64,000 nt of DNA from Escallonia rubra (Eukaryota; Streptophyta; Magnoliopsida; Escalloniales; Escalloniaceae). Positions 45,521-58,540 of this stretch are shown here, one piece after another (position 1 is the first letter of the stretch; the number at the start of each line of letters is the position of its first letter). A program made the position numbers and the translations under genes. The notes below the pieces were generated by a model. That model had not been told where the DNA came from. It worked only from the letters and a program-made list of their open reading frames with translations, and made no database searches. The stretch covers positions 124,001-188,000 of the forward strand of contig JAVXUO010002167.1 in NCBI GenBank assembly GCA_033065855.1, in the 5' to 3' direction.

Positions 45521-48500
45521 ATGTCTTGTTCGTCGTCGTCGGGGTCGGAGGAGGAGGACGAGGGCGTCGACTGGTACCGCAAGGGCGGGTACCATGCCGT
45601 CAGGGTGGCCGATTCGTTCGCCGGCGGCCGCTACATCGCCCAGCGCAAGCTCGGCTGGGGCCAGTTCTCCACCGTCTGGCTCGCCTACGACACCCGAACC
45701 TCCGTACGACTGATTTTCCCCCCATCTATGCTATTTCCTTTGATTTCATTTCCCCTAGGAAATTCGCTGCTCTCGATTTCGATGTTCTGGATTGTTGATT
45801 GATTTATTGGTTTTTAGGTTGGCCGATCTTGGTTATTTTTCGTACCACTGCGAATCAAATCATTGTGGTTTTATTACATAATAACGGCGATGTGTATAAT
45901 CTTTTGTCGGTAAATGGTTATGGAATTTGGATCAGTCTGCTTAGTAATTTCCTTCGGTTTCTCAAGTACTTTCTTTTTTTGTTTTTTTCTCAAAATGGTA
46001 AATAACATGTATAAACCTATACTGATTACATCGTCTGGATGGGTCATAGTTGACTGGAAATCTTCAATGGTATTTAAGACCCTGCCAAGTGGATGTATAA
46101 TCCGTATCCGTACTCCCTCAATTGGTGTTTCTGTATTCCTGCACGTATTGTGAATGTTATTGTCATCTGCTCAACCACCTAGAACAATAAATGAATAAGG
46201 TCTTACCAACCTTTCAGGTTCTGCAAATGATATAGCTTTCAGTAGGATTGACTAGGGAGACAGGGCACAGCTCAGATTTTCTTGTCATTGAGATGACGGA
46301 CCACAAGATTTGGGTCATCTAGTTTCGTACCTAGGCCGTAAGTTTTTTTGGAATCCTCAGGCCTTTTGATACCACTGCACATCCTGAATTCGTAGTGGTG
46401 GTCATTTTAGAAAATGTATTATAGTGCGATGATCTAATACATCTTAGAAAATGTACTGGATCATGCTTAGCACAAGATAACTTGGACAATAGGGCAGCGT
46501 TTTTAAAAATTTACAGTAGGTAATACTGCATGAGGTTGCTTTATGTGGAGATTCTAAAAGAGATGTTAAGAGTCACTTATATGAGGCGGACAGTAACACA
46601 CTAACACCAGACAGCAAAGTGAGATATGCAATAAACTTGTTGGTAGTTACTTGCATTTTACTTGTGAAGTAGTACATATTTCGTCAACCCTCTAAGAAAA
46701 ATGTATATCCAGTCATCGAAGTAATGCTATAAATATGATTGGGAAGTCAAAGACGTCAAAATTCTGGGGTAGAGGGAAATGTCAATAAACTTAGCTTTCT
46801 TAGCAAAATAAATACAGATAATTTATGCTCTTCATATTGTGTCAATTTCAATTATGAGAAAGGTGAGTCTAGGCATTGATACGGGCAACTGCATTACATG
46901 TTTATCAGTTTATGGTACTCCAAGTAGCACGTATATGGACACCATGTCTAACACGGACATCGACGGTGACACCAGAAACGTCAATTTCCAAAAAATTGAA
47001 TTTTGTGGACCGCAGCTAATTTGCAGATATCATTTATTACATATACACGTTCAAAATTGTAATTTCATTTGTAGCCTAGAATTATAGCAATTGAAAGATA
47101 CACATTATAATTGTGGAATTGGTCATCCGACTCCTAAATTGAACTAGTCCACTCCACTTTGTCACTGCAAAGTTAAACAGTGTAAAAAGTTAAGTCCATC
47201 AAGAGTCTTTTAGAGTGGGCTAGTCCAAACTGGAGTGTGTAGTTCGTGTTCGATTTGCTTCTTTTTTTCTTCAATTGATCATAGCGATGCTATTCCATGA
47301 GTCGCACTAGGTATAAAGTGACCGGGTTCCAAATCTCACCCTTGATAAAAAGAGACTTAAGCTGCTTCATATCTTTATGTCTTTCGGTAGGCGACGACAT
47401 TACGGTTGTTACAGCCAACACACTGAGTTCATGATACTGGGGTAGGGTTCGTTTAAGGTGTCAAGACCGTCGGGAATTGTCTAAGGAAGAATCGTCTTCC
47501 TAGAATTCCTGAAATATACTCGAAGAAAAGGAGCAGCAGCAGGGAAAACCCATTTGAAGAAGCATAAAAAGAAGGAAGTAGAGGAGAAGAAGCAAGAAAA
47601 AAGTAAAGTATTATTTTCGAGTAAAGTATTGTGTCTTTGCCCGATGCGTGTCCAGAGGTGTTATTTACGTGTTTGATCATTCAAAAATAATCAGGCACCG
47701 TACTGAGGTGTCCGATACGTGCCCAGAGGTGTTCAAGTCGTCAGTAAATGTCTGACGCCAACACCTAGGCTATGTGAGGTGTCTGTGCTTCATAGATGAT
47801 ACTTAAGGGTACATTTATGTCTATGGACTACGATTGTAACTAGGTTTTTTTTTTTTTTTTTACAAACAAAGGCGAAGAAACCTCTTTGTTTCGGTTAGGA
47901 AAATAGAAGTAGTTACTAGTTATCTTGTTTACAACACTTATTACGGTGTTCTTGAAGGAAACTGTTTTTGAGCGTAAATCATTATTATGGTATGGCCGCC
48001 ATTATCTTACCTCGAGGTTAGAAATATTTTTATTTTCAGGTATTTGCTTAAGAGCATGTATTTCGATTGATTTAATGCATCTTGCTATAGATGTTCATAT
48101 ATTTAGGCAATATGTTGCATATTCATTGAAATGTTTGCTATAACACAGACCATAGTGTTACTTTGGTGTCTTTTTTTTCTTCTTTGAGAAGTACGCCAGT
48201 GGTGTCCTTTTGAAATGCTTTTTTACCACTAGGACCTCTTGCTAAGGCATTTAATGCATGTGTGTGGCTACATTGTTCCCATTTCTTGAAACACAAATGC
48301 TTGGATGTTTTCCGTGTCTCTATGCTTTGATCTTTATTTAGCTATGCTTTGGGGCATACCTTAGTTCTTACATCATTGCTTCTGCTGCTTTCTCTTCTCT
48401 TAGAAATTCGTTGCTCTTAAGATCCAGAAAAGTGCTCCGCAATTTGCTCAAGCTGCTCTCCATGAAATTGAAGTCCTTTCTGCCATCGCCAATGGTGACC

Positions 48501-50763
48501 CCTCAAATGATAAGTGTGTGGTACGATTGATTGACCACTTCAAGCATTCTGGCCCAAATGGACAGCACTTGTGTATGGTCCTAGAGTTTCTTGGTGATAG
48601 CTTACTTCGGCTAATCAGATTCAATCGTTATAAAGGCCTTGAATTGAATAAAGTTAGGGAAATATGCAAATGCATATTGACTGGCCTGGATTATTTACAC
48701 AGAAAACTTGGTATTATACACACGGACCTAAAACCTGAAAATATTCTTCTCTTTTCCACTATTGATTCTACCAAAGATCCAATAAGATCAGGAATGACCC
48801 CCATTCTTGAAAGGCCCGAGGGGAATATGAATGGTGGAGCAAGCATAAATACAAATGAGAAGAAGCTAAAGCAGAGGGCAAGGAGAGCAGTGGCTAGGAT
48901 AGCGTCAAGACGGGCTTCAATGGGTGGGATGATAGCAACTCCGAAACCTGATAATGATAGATGCCTGGATGGGATTGATATGAGGTGTAAGGTTGTTGAT
49001 TTTGGAAATGCATGCTGGGCCGATAAGCAATTTGCAGAAGAGATTCAAACAAGGCAGTACAGGGCTCCTGAAGTTATACTCCAGTCTGGCTACTCTTTCT
49101 CTGTTGATATGTGGTCATTCGCTTGCACTGCCTTTGAGCTTGCTACTGGTGAGATGTTGTTCACACCGAAGACTGGACAGGGTTTCACAGAGGACGAGGT
49201 ACTTGTCTATGCTCTATTTTACAATTTCATGTAAATCCATGAATATAAACTGCATGATGCAACTGCTTATGTATGGAGAATATTGTCGAAATAAACATAT
49301 GTAATGATAGAAGATAGGATGTGAGTTTGGTTGGCGGGTGAATTAAATATGAGAAATGAGAGCAAGCTAGTTGGGGCGGCTACATAAACGTTTTCTTCTA
49401 CTCGTTTTCTGATAGATTTCTAGCTATCACATTATATAGCAATAACTGTACTATGTTTTTGTATTTGACGAACACAAATCATCTCCGTCTTCCCCTATGC
49501 GTAAGTAGCATGTGATCTTTCCCTTCAGAGGGCAGGAGGTATATCCAAGCTAACAGCTGTTTCTTCCTGTTCACGTGTTCACTCTCTCGTTGAAGATGAG
49601 AGAGAAAGCATGTTCATCATGGCATCGTAAGCAAAAAACACAACATTCAATTAAAAGATTCTTTTTCTGTTGTTGGTAAAGGGGGTAGAATTAAGAGATT
49701 CTTTTTTCATTGTTGGTAACGGGGGTAGAAGAACCAAGACATTTCTTTTTTGATTTGTCAAGCTGCTTTCATCAAAGCTGCACGCATCAATAAAGCAGAT
49801 CCCTCATGATAGATTTGGTCTCAGTCGGACGGTTGTGGTGAAATGTGCTATCCTCCTCGAGGCCAGTAATAGAATAGCTAGAATAAATCAATTAAGTCTT
49901 TTGAGAACTGTCCATATTGATTTCACATTAATCTGGATGCTGTGCAATTCTGTTACAACTCCTCATGTTGGAGTTCTGTTTGATTTTTAAATGCATGTCT
50001 GCCGACCTGCAACTGAATCAAATTTATTTGGTTCGTCTGCTCGGAGTATAGGTGTCTGTTGGAAAGCATAATGGGCAAAATTGTTTTTGTCAACTCATGA
50101 GGGATTACTATGTAACTTTGGTGTCAATTTATGAAGGATGACTGTACTTTTAGTTTTTCTGTTGACAGCGATACATCTTGAAATAATTTAGCAATGTAAT
50201 TTTGTTGGCTCGCTTGTTTTCATTGTCGAGTCTTATTTACTACCCCCTCCCCACTATTTGTCTAATTTTTCTAAGAATTCCAGTAGAGTCGTGTTTAAAG
50301 GTTCATGAATTGCACGCAGGATCACCTTGCTTTAATGATGGAACTCCTCGGAAAGATGCCTAAGAAGGTATGCACATCAGACCCCTACCTCCGGTTAAGA
50401 ACAATTATTTGATGTCTGTTTTTTTAATTTTTGGTGAAACAGATAGCTGTTGGAGGGGGTCGATCCAAAGATTACTTTGACAGATATGGGGATCTGAAGA
50501 GGATCCGTAGGCTGAAATATTGGCCACTACATCGTTTGCTGGTTGATAAATACAAGTTTACTGACGCTGATGCCGGGGAGTTTGTGGAGTTTCTGTGTCC
50601 CCTTTTCGACTATGCACCAGAGAAGCGACCAACTGCTCAGAAATGTCTGCAACACCCATGGCTCAACATTAAGAATCTAACTCGTAATGAGGTGAAGAGT
50701 GAATCTAGTGTAGGAAAAGTGGATGTTGGGATGAGCAACCTTCAGATTAAGGTGGGCAAGTGA
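45521..50763 (+). CDS. SRPK: SR-protein-specific kinase (SRPK), 4 exons
   Basis: Exons 45521-45703, 48404-49198, 50320-50367 and 50443-50763 give 448 residues. The start MSCSSSSGSEEEDEG is chosen because it matches the family N-terminus; an in-frame upstream codon at 45491 is not needed. SRPKs phosphorylate Arg/Ser-rich splicing factors. Kinase landmarks: glycine loop LGWGQFSTVW (44-53), ALKIQKS with Lys about 67, catalytic loop IIHTDLKPEN (Asp about 169; Thr in place of the usual Arg of HRD, as in SRPKs), DFG (about 260-262, VVDFGNACW), QTRQYRAPE (about 276-284), and LKRIRRLKYWPL near the C-terminus. The lobe-splitting spacer (about 178-254) is short and basic, as in plant SRPK1/2-like members. 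Intron 1 is long (2.7 kb). The kinase domain appears complete. Nucleus and cytoplasm are the expected sites of action. Confidence 0.95.
45704..48403 (+). other. Large intron 1 of the SRPK gene
   Basis: A 2.7 kb intron between TCC|GTACG and CTCTTAG|AAATTC. It has several minor frames but no recognised domain or repeat with ends. Confidence 0.7.
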
Positions 50764-52071
50764 AGAAGGGATCACATACCTGTTACATCCCTCTCTCCCC
50801 CTGTGAGTATTGCTTGTGAATTATTTTTTGGTTTGTTGAAGTCTTAATAAGATTTGATTTTTTGATTAGCTAAAAGATGTAATATAGACAGTCATTACAC
50901 TGACGAAATGACATCAGCAAAGAAATTTGACCGCGATGAAATGGCAGCTGATCTAACTGTCGTTTGACATCCTTATCAATGGAATCTGCTACTTTGAATG
51001 CATCGTTTTGCTTGCTAGAAGCTGCTATGAGTACTGATATAGTTCTCACCACTTTCACCCAAAATTTGACTCCCTCTGTGATGCCTGTAGCACATTTAAT
51101 GATGCACAAACATGTACACAACTCAGCAAGTTTGATCCAAAAAATGGATGGACCTAGTAACCCTGGGGTTTTTGCATAAGACCTATCTGGCAATGAATTT
51201 TATGAGTTTTATTATTGGCGTAAGATCCACAACAGGCTCCACACAAAGCTCAAATCTCAATCAAAGCAGCAGCATTTTGTTATATAAAATTGCCTTCTGA
51301 CGTTTTGAAGTTTCATCATACAGCACAGCACAGCACAGAGATGGGAGTGTTTGATGGGGCACGAGATCTTCATACAGGGAGGGATGGGGTGTTCAAGTGG
51401 AGAATGATTAGATTGTAAAGTTCTCGAAGATAATTAGATTCGAAATGACATTTTTACTGAGCGGTGCAGAGACAGGGGTCCCATACCTCCAAATGAATGC
51501 AACCAATTTATGTACAAAATAAATTGTGATCAGAGATCGATTTGCAAGGTGAACTCTTTCGTTTGTGGGTAGAAATTTTTTGTATTATTTGGTGATAAAA
51601 ACAAACTTATACCTGCGAAATAAGTAATCAGAGCAGCAAATAGCTAGGTTATGGACGAATATAAAAGGGATTGTGTCCGCGTATGTAGAAAGTATTGCAT
51701 GGTGTCCATTTTTTTGTCTTGAACAAGTCTCAAGTATCATTATGTGAACTCATCATGGGTGAGGCTAGGAGTTTGTAGTACAAGGGGTCAATTTTCTCAT
51801 ACCTATTAGCGTTTCGCTCGTTCACAAAATTTTATTTTGTTGTCTAAACCGACCTCCTTTTATGGTTATACACTTGTACCCATCTCACTCTGCTAGTAAT
51901 ATATATCAGAGACAATATTGCACCTAGAAATGAAGATATCTGAAAAGCTCTCTCACTTATTGTTTCAATAGCGACAAATTTTAGCCTCTAACACTGATAA
52001 ATCGTATTCAGCCCTTTTGAACATTTAGGGAATTTCTAAGATTAATGAGAATAAATGTTAGCTGTTACCCT
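50764..52071. other. 3' UTR and intergenic DNA
   Basis: Contains the SRPK 3' UTR. A 107-codon minus-strand frame (50870-51193) lies here but is not recognised as a gene. A CAGCACAG micro-repeat occurs at 51322-51338. Confidence 0.5.
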
Positions 52072-52266
52072 GATTCATTGTAGGAATTTTACTACAATCC
52101 CGTATATCATGACAATTAATAGTCGCTAAAGTTGCTTTTCTACTAACACTTTCAGCAACACATTTTTAGCAGTATTTTTTAACGTCACTAAATAAAAGTT
52201 ATTAAAAATATTTAACGATCATTAATTGTCACTATATGGGAGTAAGAGGAAGATTCTTTCGATTCG
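52072..52266. mobile_element. MITE, uninterrupted relative of the 11.4 kb MITE
   Basis: The ends are inverted (GATTCATTGTAGGAATTTTA on the left, reverse complement GAATCGAAAGAATCTTCC on the right). The inner blocks TGACAATTAATAGTCGCTAAA and GTGACAATTAATGATCGTTAA are inverted partners. The block GACTTTTCTACTAACACT of 11.48 kb is matched here by GCTTTTCTACTAACACT. It is a foldback of about 195 bp without coding capacity. Confidence 0.65.
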
Positions 52267-54710
52267 GGTAGTAGCCAAAAAAATTTCATTGACAAATTAG
52301 CATTGATTTTCTTCATCTTTTTCTACCCTTATTTGACTAGGCAAATCACTTGTATATATTTTAATAATTGCTTATTGTCTGTGTGCAAGTTATGTCCTGA
52401 AATAGCTAAAAAGGAAAAATAAGTCTAATTTTAAGTTATGAAGTACACATAGAGACAAGTGCTACCGTTCGGTTGAAATCGGTGGGAAGGGAGGGGATTT
52501 CTACAATTTAGATGCATTTTAAGTGCGTAACTTATTTGCCTTTTTTCATAAAGTTGGGGGCAATTATTCCCGTTAAACAACGCCTATCCTCATCCTTATA
52601 TTCAGCATTCTTACATTACTTGATATAAGAGATGCATTTTAAGTCCCTAATTTATTTACGTGCATTTATACAATCGATATAAGAGATGCTCCAAAAACGC
52701 GTCTCGTGCACAAATTTGTAAATGCATTACAGTTTGTGAAAATTTTATGGTCGAGGGAAAAGGGGCAAAATAAATTGAAGGGGGTAGGTTTTGGACCTGG
52801 GTTATCCAAAGTGTTTCCATACAAATGTATTTTATATGTGAGGTGGACTAAAAAATGACATAGTTTTTGGTGACCTCATTTATTTCTTCAAAATAATTTT
52901 CCAATTGACCCAAAAGTTCACTAACTTCAAAAGGAGGTTGGAGCAGAAATTGTTTCAAATGTTAATGTCTTTAAACAACCTTCTATGTTTTGTTTCAGAT
53001 CAGGATCTTCTGCTATAAAATCTTTCGTGATAAAAAGTTGTCACTAATGTTTTTTGCGGTTATTCTTAGAACTTATGGCGACAATCTTTTATCGTTAAAA
53101 TATTTTTGTTACAGTATAAATGTTATACCACGGAGGATCTAGGATTCTCATCACTGTACATTAACTTTTGTATCTTATCAAAAAATACGGAATTTAGTAA
53201 CTTTTATCTGCCACCTCTGAGCCCAGGTTTTATGTGGAACTCGTTTTCCTTTGTAATATTTGAAGGCAAGCATTGCCACGTACAGAATAATCTTGATTAA
53301 GAGACTACTTTAACCGGCATATACTATATGCTGCAAATGTATTATAATTCTTCGGACCCAATTGACCAGAAAATGAAAAAAATGATTTTTTTAGCTCAAC
53401 TTTTAATTCCCAAGATACAAAACGATGATCAAGAAAATTTCTTTAAGAGTTTGTTAAATGTACTCCATTTTCTAAACGCCTACACTCCATTACGTCACCA
53501 AAAACCAATAAAATTGTCACTGAAAAAAAGAAAAAGAAAAAGTGTCACCTAAATATACTTAGCGACAAAAGTAAAGCGTAAGCGATAAAAAAGAAAGTTT
53601 ATTCATCAATCACCACATATCTCTGTCTAATTCCAAAGTGCAGATATCTCTAAAACAGCTACAAAGGGAGATGATTCAGCCTGAGAAATTGCTACTAGGA
53701 AGCAGTTCCTTAAGAAATCATGGCAGTCGGCAATGCATGACATACAAGTCTACAGTGAGATTGTAGGATCTCAGCCCCCTGTGCCATGAATCTACAAGCA
53801 TAACAGGCTTATGACTTCCAACATAGATTATCTCCAACTCGTAAGTTCCTTTTGCATTTCTCAATCTCTGATACGATGCCTGTTGCCAACTGTTATCAAC
53901 GTTGGCTCTTCTCCTCCAGTCACTGGTGCCTGTGGGTTACTCCACTTTGTTACGCTGCTGCTGGCATTTCCTCAGTACTCCACCACTTCCGATCCTTACT
54001 TCACCACAAGATGCATGGTGGCGCTTGGGCAAAATTTAAGAGCACAAACCCTAATTTGATGTTGTATGAGAGGGACGAGCACAAACCCCGAAAAACGTGA
54101 TAAGAATCCGACCAAGTCAAAACCGCAGTTATGTCAATCTGTTTTCTTTACTGCCGCTGATCCGTGAAGCTAATGTATACACACACCGATTATCATGATA
54201 TAAGCGAGCGCAGGTAAAATGAAATTAACAATATGATATTTATATAATATCAAGCTTGTTTGTAAAATTTTATTTTAACTGTATTTTTTTAATTAATTTT
54301 AAATTTTAAAAACTAAACATTTCTCTATAGATAGTTATTTACTATTTAAAATATCTATTTTGTGGAGATGCATCATATCAGATTGTGGATTTCAGATAGG
54401 GGATATCTATGCTTTTGTGTGTACTTTATATATATATATATATATGCGCGTGTATGTACTCATAGAGAAAGAGAATATGGGGCTGAGATTTGAGACTTTT
54501 GGTGGGTTAGCCCCGATGAAAGAGACGCAAAGAACAAGATAGAAAACGGGAAAAGAGACAAAGGGTAAAGATGGAATGTTAAGAAAATTTGACCATTTTC
54601 TCAAACCGGTTGCAAGTCGACTGTGATCGAATATTTTAGGACGAATGGAGTAATATTCAAAAGTATTTGTGTTGTGATATGTTTTAGACAATTTTTTTTT
54701 TATCATACTA
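52267..54710. other. Gene-poor AT-rich DNA
   Basis: No supported gene. Pieces such as TGGCGACAATCTTTTATCG (53085) and CTTAGCGACAAAAG (53556) resemble fragments near 62.2 kb and are probably remains of a common MITE family without readable ends. A TA run is at 54429-54445. Confidence 0.45.
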
Positions 54711-55087
54711 AGGCTATGTTTGAAATCACTTCTAATTTTGGTTTTTAGTTTTTAAAAAAACAAAAATCAAAACTAGTTTAATTTTTATTTTTTACAAAAA
54801 CAAATGTGTGTTTGATTGCCCAATTTTTATTTTGAATTTTTTCTTTGGTGGTGGTTGTGGTGACGGTGGCCGGCGAGTGGCGCCGGGCGGTGGGAGTGGT
54901 CTCAAAACAAAAATTGGAAACCCAAAACTCCAAAATTGGAATTTTTAAAAACAGTCTTCTTTTCAAAACTGGTTTTCAAAACTGGAAAGAGAAAAAAAAC
55001 GAAAATTGTATGTTAAACGCGTTTTTTTTTCCAGTTTACAAAACTAGAGAAAAAACTGGAAATCAACCAGTTTTCAGACGGTACCTA
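54711..55087. mobile_element. Possible foldback element
   Basis: The ends TAAGGCTATGTTTGAAATC and the reverse complement of GATTTCCAG...CAGACGGTACCTAAG are similar as inverted repeats, and inner blocks (AAAACTGG, CCAGTTT and long A/T runs) are inverted. The centre is a GC-rich GGTGGTGGTTGTGGTGACGG stretch. Ends and target site are uncertain. Confidence 0.35.
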
Positions 55088-55417
55088 AGTATCATTATTC
55101 TACGTAGGTTGTTTTGTAACATCCAAATGATGTTACACCGAAAAGGCTATTAAAACCATGAAACTTCAACTATCTGTTATCATCATAATAGAAAATGTGC
55201 AGTTGACACTAACACGGCAAAGATGAGTAACTAATAACGTGGCGAAAACAAGTTTGAAGTATTTGAACTCCCTGAAAAACCTTAAGAAAAGTAATAAAGA
55301 GAAACAAACTAAGAACACATTTTTTAAACCCTCACGCTGCTCATTTCACACATCATCGGTAGATAATTAAAGGTTTGCATATTGTCACCACTCACTATTC
55401 AGTGAGGTGTCAAATTC
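55088..55417. other. Intergenic DNA
   Basis: No feature recognised. Confidence 0.5.
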
Positions 55418-55632
55418 TGGGATCAGGATCCCTGCTGTAACCCATGGTTACAGCAGGGGTGTGTGATCCCAAATGAGAGAGGGGGAAGAGAGAGAGAGGG
55501 AAGAGAGAGAGTGTTACTCTCTCTCTTCCCTCTCTCTTACTCTCTCTCTTCCCTCTCTCTCTCTTCCCCCTCTTTCATTTGGGATCACAGTAACCTGCTG
55601 TAACCGGTTACAGTAGGCAATCATAATCCCAA
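55418..55632. mobile_element. 215-bp foldback MITE with CTGCTGTAA hairpins
   Basis: Almost the whole element is an inverted repeat. TGGGATCAGGATC, CCTGCTGTAACC, GGTTACAGCAGG and GGGATCACA on the left are mirrored on the right, and a GA/CT-rich core joins the arms. Each end contains its own palindrome (CTGCTGTAACC-n-GGTTACAGCAG). The end structure resembles that of the element at 44192-44980. Confidence 0.75.
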
Positions 55633-55854
55633 ATTATGTAAGAGATTTAAGACTATCTTTTGTTTACTTTTGTGATTTAAACCTTCACAATGTTATCATT
55701 GTTTAGTTCAAAATAATAATGGAAGACAAGTTCTGTGTCAGGCCGTACTTTTATCATTATCATTTTCTGTTTTTCGTAACGATGATAAAAAAAAGATTTT
55801 TTTTGTATGCTTTTATTATTTTCTGTTTTCATTTTAGGTAAAATTACTCAAACA

Positions 55855-56094
55855 GTAACAAAAAACTGAAAATACCTCCTACATGTTTTCAGCTTTTTCC
55901 ACCCAAAATTACTCCAATGTAAAATAAAAAAAAAGTAGCTAAATTTTTTTGATAAAAATGATAAAAGTACAAACAGTAACAAAAAACTGAAAATACCTCC
56001 TAGGTGTTTTCAGCTTTTTCCACCCAAACTTAACCCAATGTAAAAAGAAAAATAAATAGCTAATTTTTTTTGGTAAATATGATAAAAGTACAGG
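55855..56094. repeat. 121-bp tandem duplication
   Basis: Two copies of a unit starting GTAACAAAAAACTGAAAATA begin at 55855 and 55976 and are about 90% alike. No coding content. Confidence 0.85.
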
Positions 56095-56477
56095 AGCGTA
56101 TTTTCTAACTGAATACGAAATCATGAAAATGAAAACACAAAACGAAAATGCTAAACATACAGCCCTATTATTTGGGGCTGTAGTTCTTGCCAATTTTTTG
56201 CAACTATTATTTGGGGCTAATAATCGTCGCTAAATGTAGTACTTCTAGTGATCTATATGCTGTGTAACAACCGATACCATTAGTAAATAATAACATATAT
56301 AGCAATGGTGCATTTCTAGCCAAATCCCTTATTTGTAAGACATCATCAAAAAGTTGTAGCATTTACCAATTTTGCAAATACTCACCAGAATCATAATGTA
56401 ACACTTGGGACTGTTTAACTCGATTCCCTTGCCTTTCTTTCTTGTTTTTCATTTATTTTGTTGTTTGCTTTTACCAG

Positions 56478-56571
56478 GAACTGAAGCAAAAACTATATGC
56501 CAGGGCCTTGATTGCATCCTCAACAGAAGCCCTTGTTAGAGCAGCATGTGCCAGAAGCAATCCTACACCAT
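56478..56571 (+). pseudogene. Orphan exon-like block
   Basis: Preceded by a long pyrimidine tract ending TTTTACCAG and followed by GTAAGG, this 94-bp block reads ELKQKLYARALIASSTEALV then RAACARSNPTP without a stop. Base composition differs from the AT-rich surroundings. No neighbouring exon is recognised. It may be a relic of a lost or captured gene. I cannot name the family. Confidence 0.4.
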
Positions 56572-57719
56572 GTAAGGCTTTGGGATCAGTGAATAATGGA
56601 ATGTTTTAGATGACAGACTAATACGTTTTATTGGTTTAATAGTTCTCTAACTTACCCCTCATCTATGATTTTTAGAGGTTCTATGTGTTTCTTTGACAAA
56701 ATGACCATCTTAAAATGAAATTATCATATATATAGCGATCAACTTTCATCATGTCATGGGTGAGTTATTGGCATTTCGATACTTGGCAATTGAAGTATAT
56801 ATCGGTATCGTAAGAGAGCAAACGTGAGGTCCTTCTTTCTTAGAACTTCTAAACAAGCCTTTCTAACATGTAGGATCTGGCCTCAACACTTGCATTGCCA
56901 TTCCATAGCATCAAAACTTTCCTTGAGATTGGGTCTCTGAGTTTTAAAACTATAAGAACCACTGAAAAGCCTCGTTAGATAATGTGTCACTAAATCATGC
57001 ACCATCACCTTCCTTTGGACTAATTTTCAAAACAGTTATTCTGGATTTTAGGAGATGGTTTTCACTGTCCATAAAATACACATTCTGAAAGTGGCATTAC
57101 TAAAAACCTCGTGATAAAGTTGTATGAAGTCACCATGTCAGCTTAATTCATAGGATTTTTGCTACACTCGCAGAATTTATGCGCCAATAGTGAGATTGTG
57201 AAATTGATTTGGGCGGCCGAAATCACGATTGCATGTCTCTAATTGGGGTGTGTGCATGTACTGGTGTAGAGAGAGAGAGAGAGAGAGAGCGATGCTAAAC
57301 CCCTACACCAACCACCACCACCCAAACACGACGTCAAGTATCCCCACCCACCCGGCCCCCACCCCACCCCACCCCGTACATCCCACGCTGTGGAGGTTGG
57401 TTTATTTTGATGTATGAATTTCTTGCCAACGAGTAGTTACATTTCTACCCCCAAGTATCTCGCCTCACTAAAGTATTGAACATGCGACCGTGCATAAAAA
57501 TTGATAGGCCGCAAATGTCAAAAGTAAGTATGCAGACATGAAGTGCATGAGCGAGTATGAGTGCTCGAAAGTATTCTATGGAATATATTATGTGCAGTTA
57601 CGATTTTTAGAGTATAAAATTAATTTAAAGAATAAATTTTCAAATACACATGTGTACGAACATAAAAATTTCCACATTTCCCCGAAACACCAGTCCCCAC
57701 CCTTCCCCCATTGCTCTCA
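56572..57719. other. Intergenic DNA
   Basis: A GA microsatellite lies at 57271-57289, followed by a C-rich stretch at 57300-57390. No gene is recognised. Confidence 0.5.
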
Positions 57720-58540
57720 CCCCCTACCATACCCCTAACCCCTAACCCCCCCCCCCCCCCCACCCACACACACTCTCACACCCTACCACCCACCTCACAC
57801 ATCTGGGTTTGTCCTCGCATCCCCAACAGCTACGGTCGGTCACCGCCAACCCCCACATCCCCCAAAATCCCCACCACCACCAGTGCCTGCAAAGCCTTCC
57901 ATCGTTGCCCATCCCCCACACCCCTGGACACACCTTTACAGACATACACAACGCACACACAACACCCACCCACCACGTTCCCCAACTCACACACAACAAA
58001 CAGTCCCCACCTAGCCCCCGCCCTTCCCCCCATTGCTCTTCCCCATTACTCTCACCCCTTACCATATCCCTAACCCCTACCCCCCCCCCCCCACACACAC
58101 ACACACCCTACACCCAACCACCCACCTCACACATCTGGGTTTGTCCTCGCATCCCCAACACCTACGGTCGGTCACCGCCCACCCTTACATGCCCCAAAAT
58201 CCCCACCACCACCACTGCCTGCAAAGCCTTCCATCGTTGCTCATCCCCCACACCCCTGGACACACCCTTACAGACATACACAAAACACACACAACACCCA
58301 CCCCACCACGTTCCCCAACTCACACACAACCAACACTTGGTCCTCATAACCCCTAACCCCACTCCCCAAACCCCACATTCTCGGTCACTGCCCTACCCCA
58401 CACATTCCCCCAAATAGTATACCCATCCAGTGCTGCCCACAAAGCCTTCCACCACCACCACCCACCTCCCACATCCCTAAAATTCCCTCCTATCCCTACC
58501 GCCTTCAAAACCTTCCACCACTACACACCCATCAACTCCC
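57720..58540. repeat. C-rich tandem repeat array (about 332-bp unit)
   Basis: The phrase ATCTGGGTTTGTCCTCGCAT occurs at 57801 and 58133, and the following 250 bp (CTACGGTCGGTCACCGCC, CAAAGCCTTCCATCGTTGC, CACACCCCTGGACACACC) repeat in the same order. A third, more diverged copy runs from about 58335 to 58540. The strand is almost free of G outside a few phrases, contains poly-C runs and CCCCTAACCCCTAACC motifs, and yields Pro/His/Thr-rich frames that I do not regard as coding. Confidence 0.85.

Noticed and set aside
50870..51193. 107-codon minus-strand frame next to the SRPK 3' end
   Set aside because: No family recognised, and it probably overlaps the SRPK 3' UTR; left out for lack of support.
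57726..57745. Interstitial telomere
   Set aside because: The motif is CCCCTAA, present only a few times and not the plant CCCTAAA tandem; better explained by local C-rich repeats.
57711..58417. Long Pro/Thr/His-rich frames (120 and 202 codons)
   Set aside because: They arise from absence of stop codons in C-rich tandem DNA; open on both strands and in several frames.
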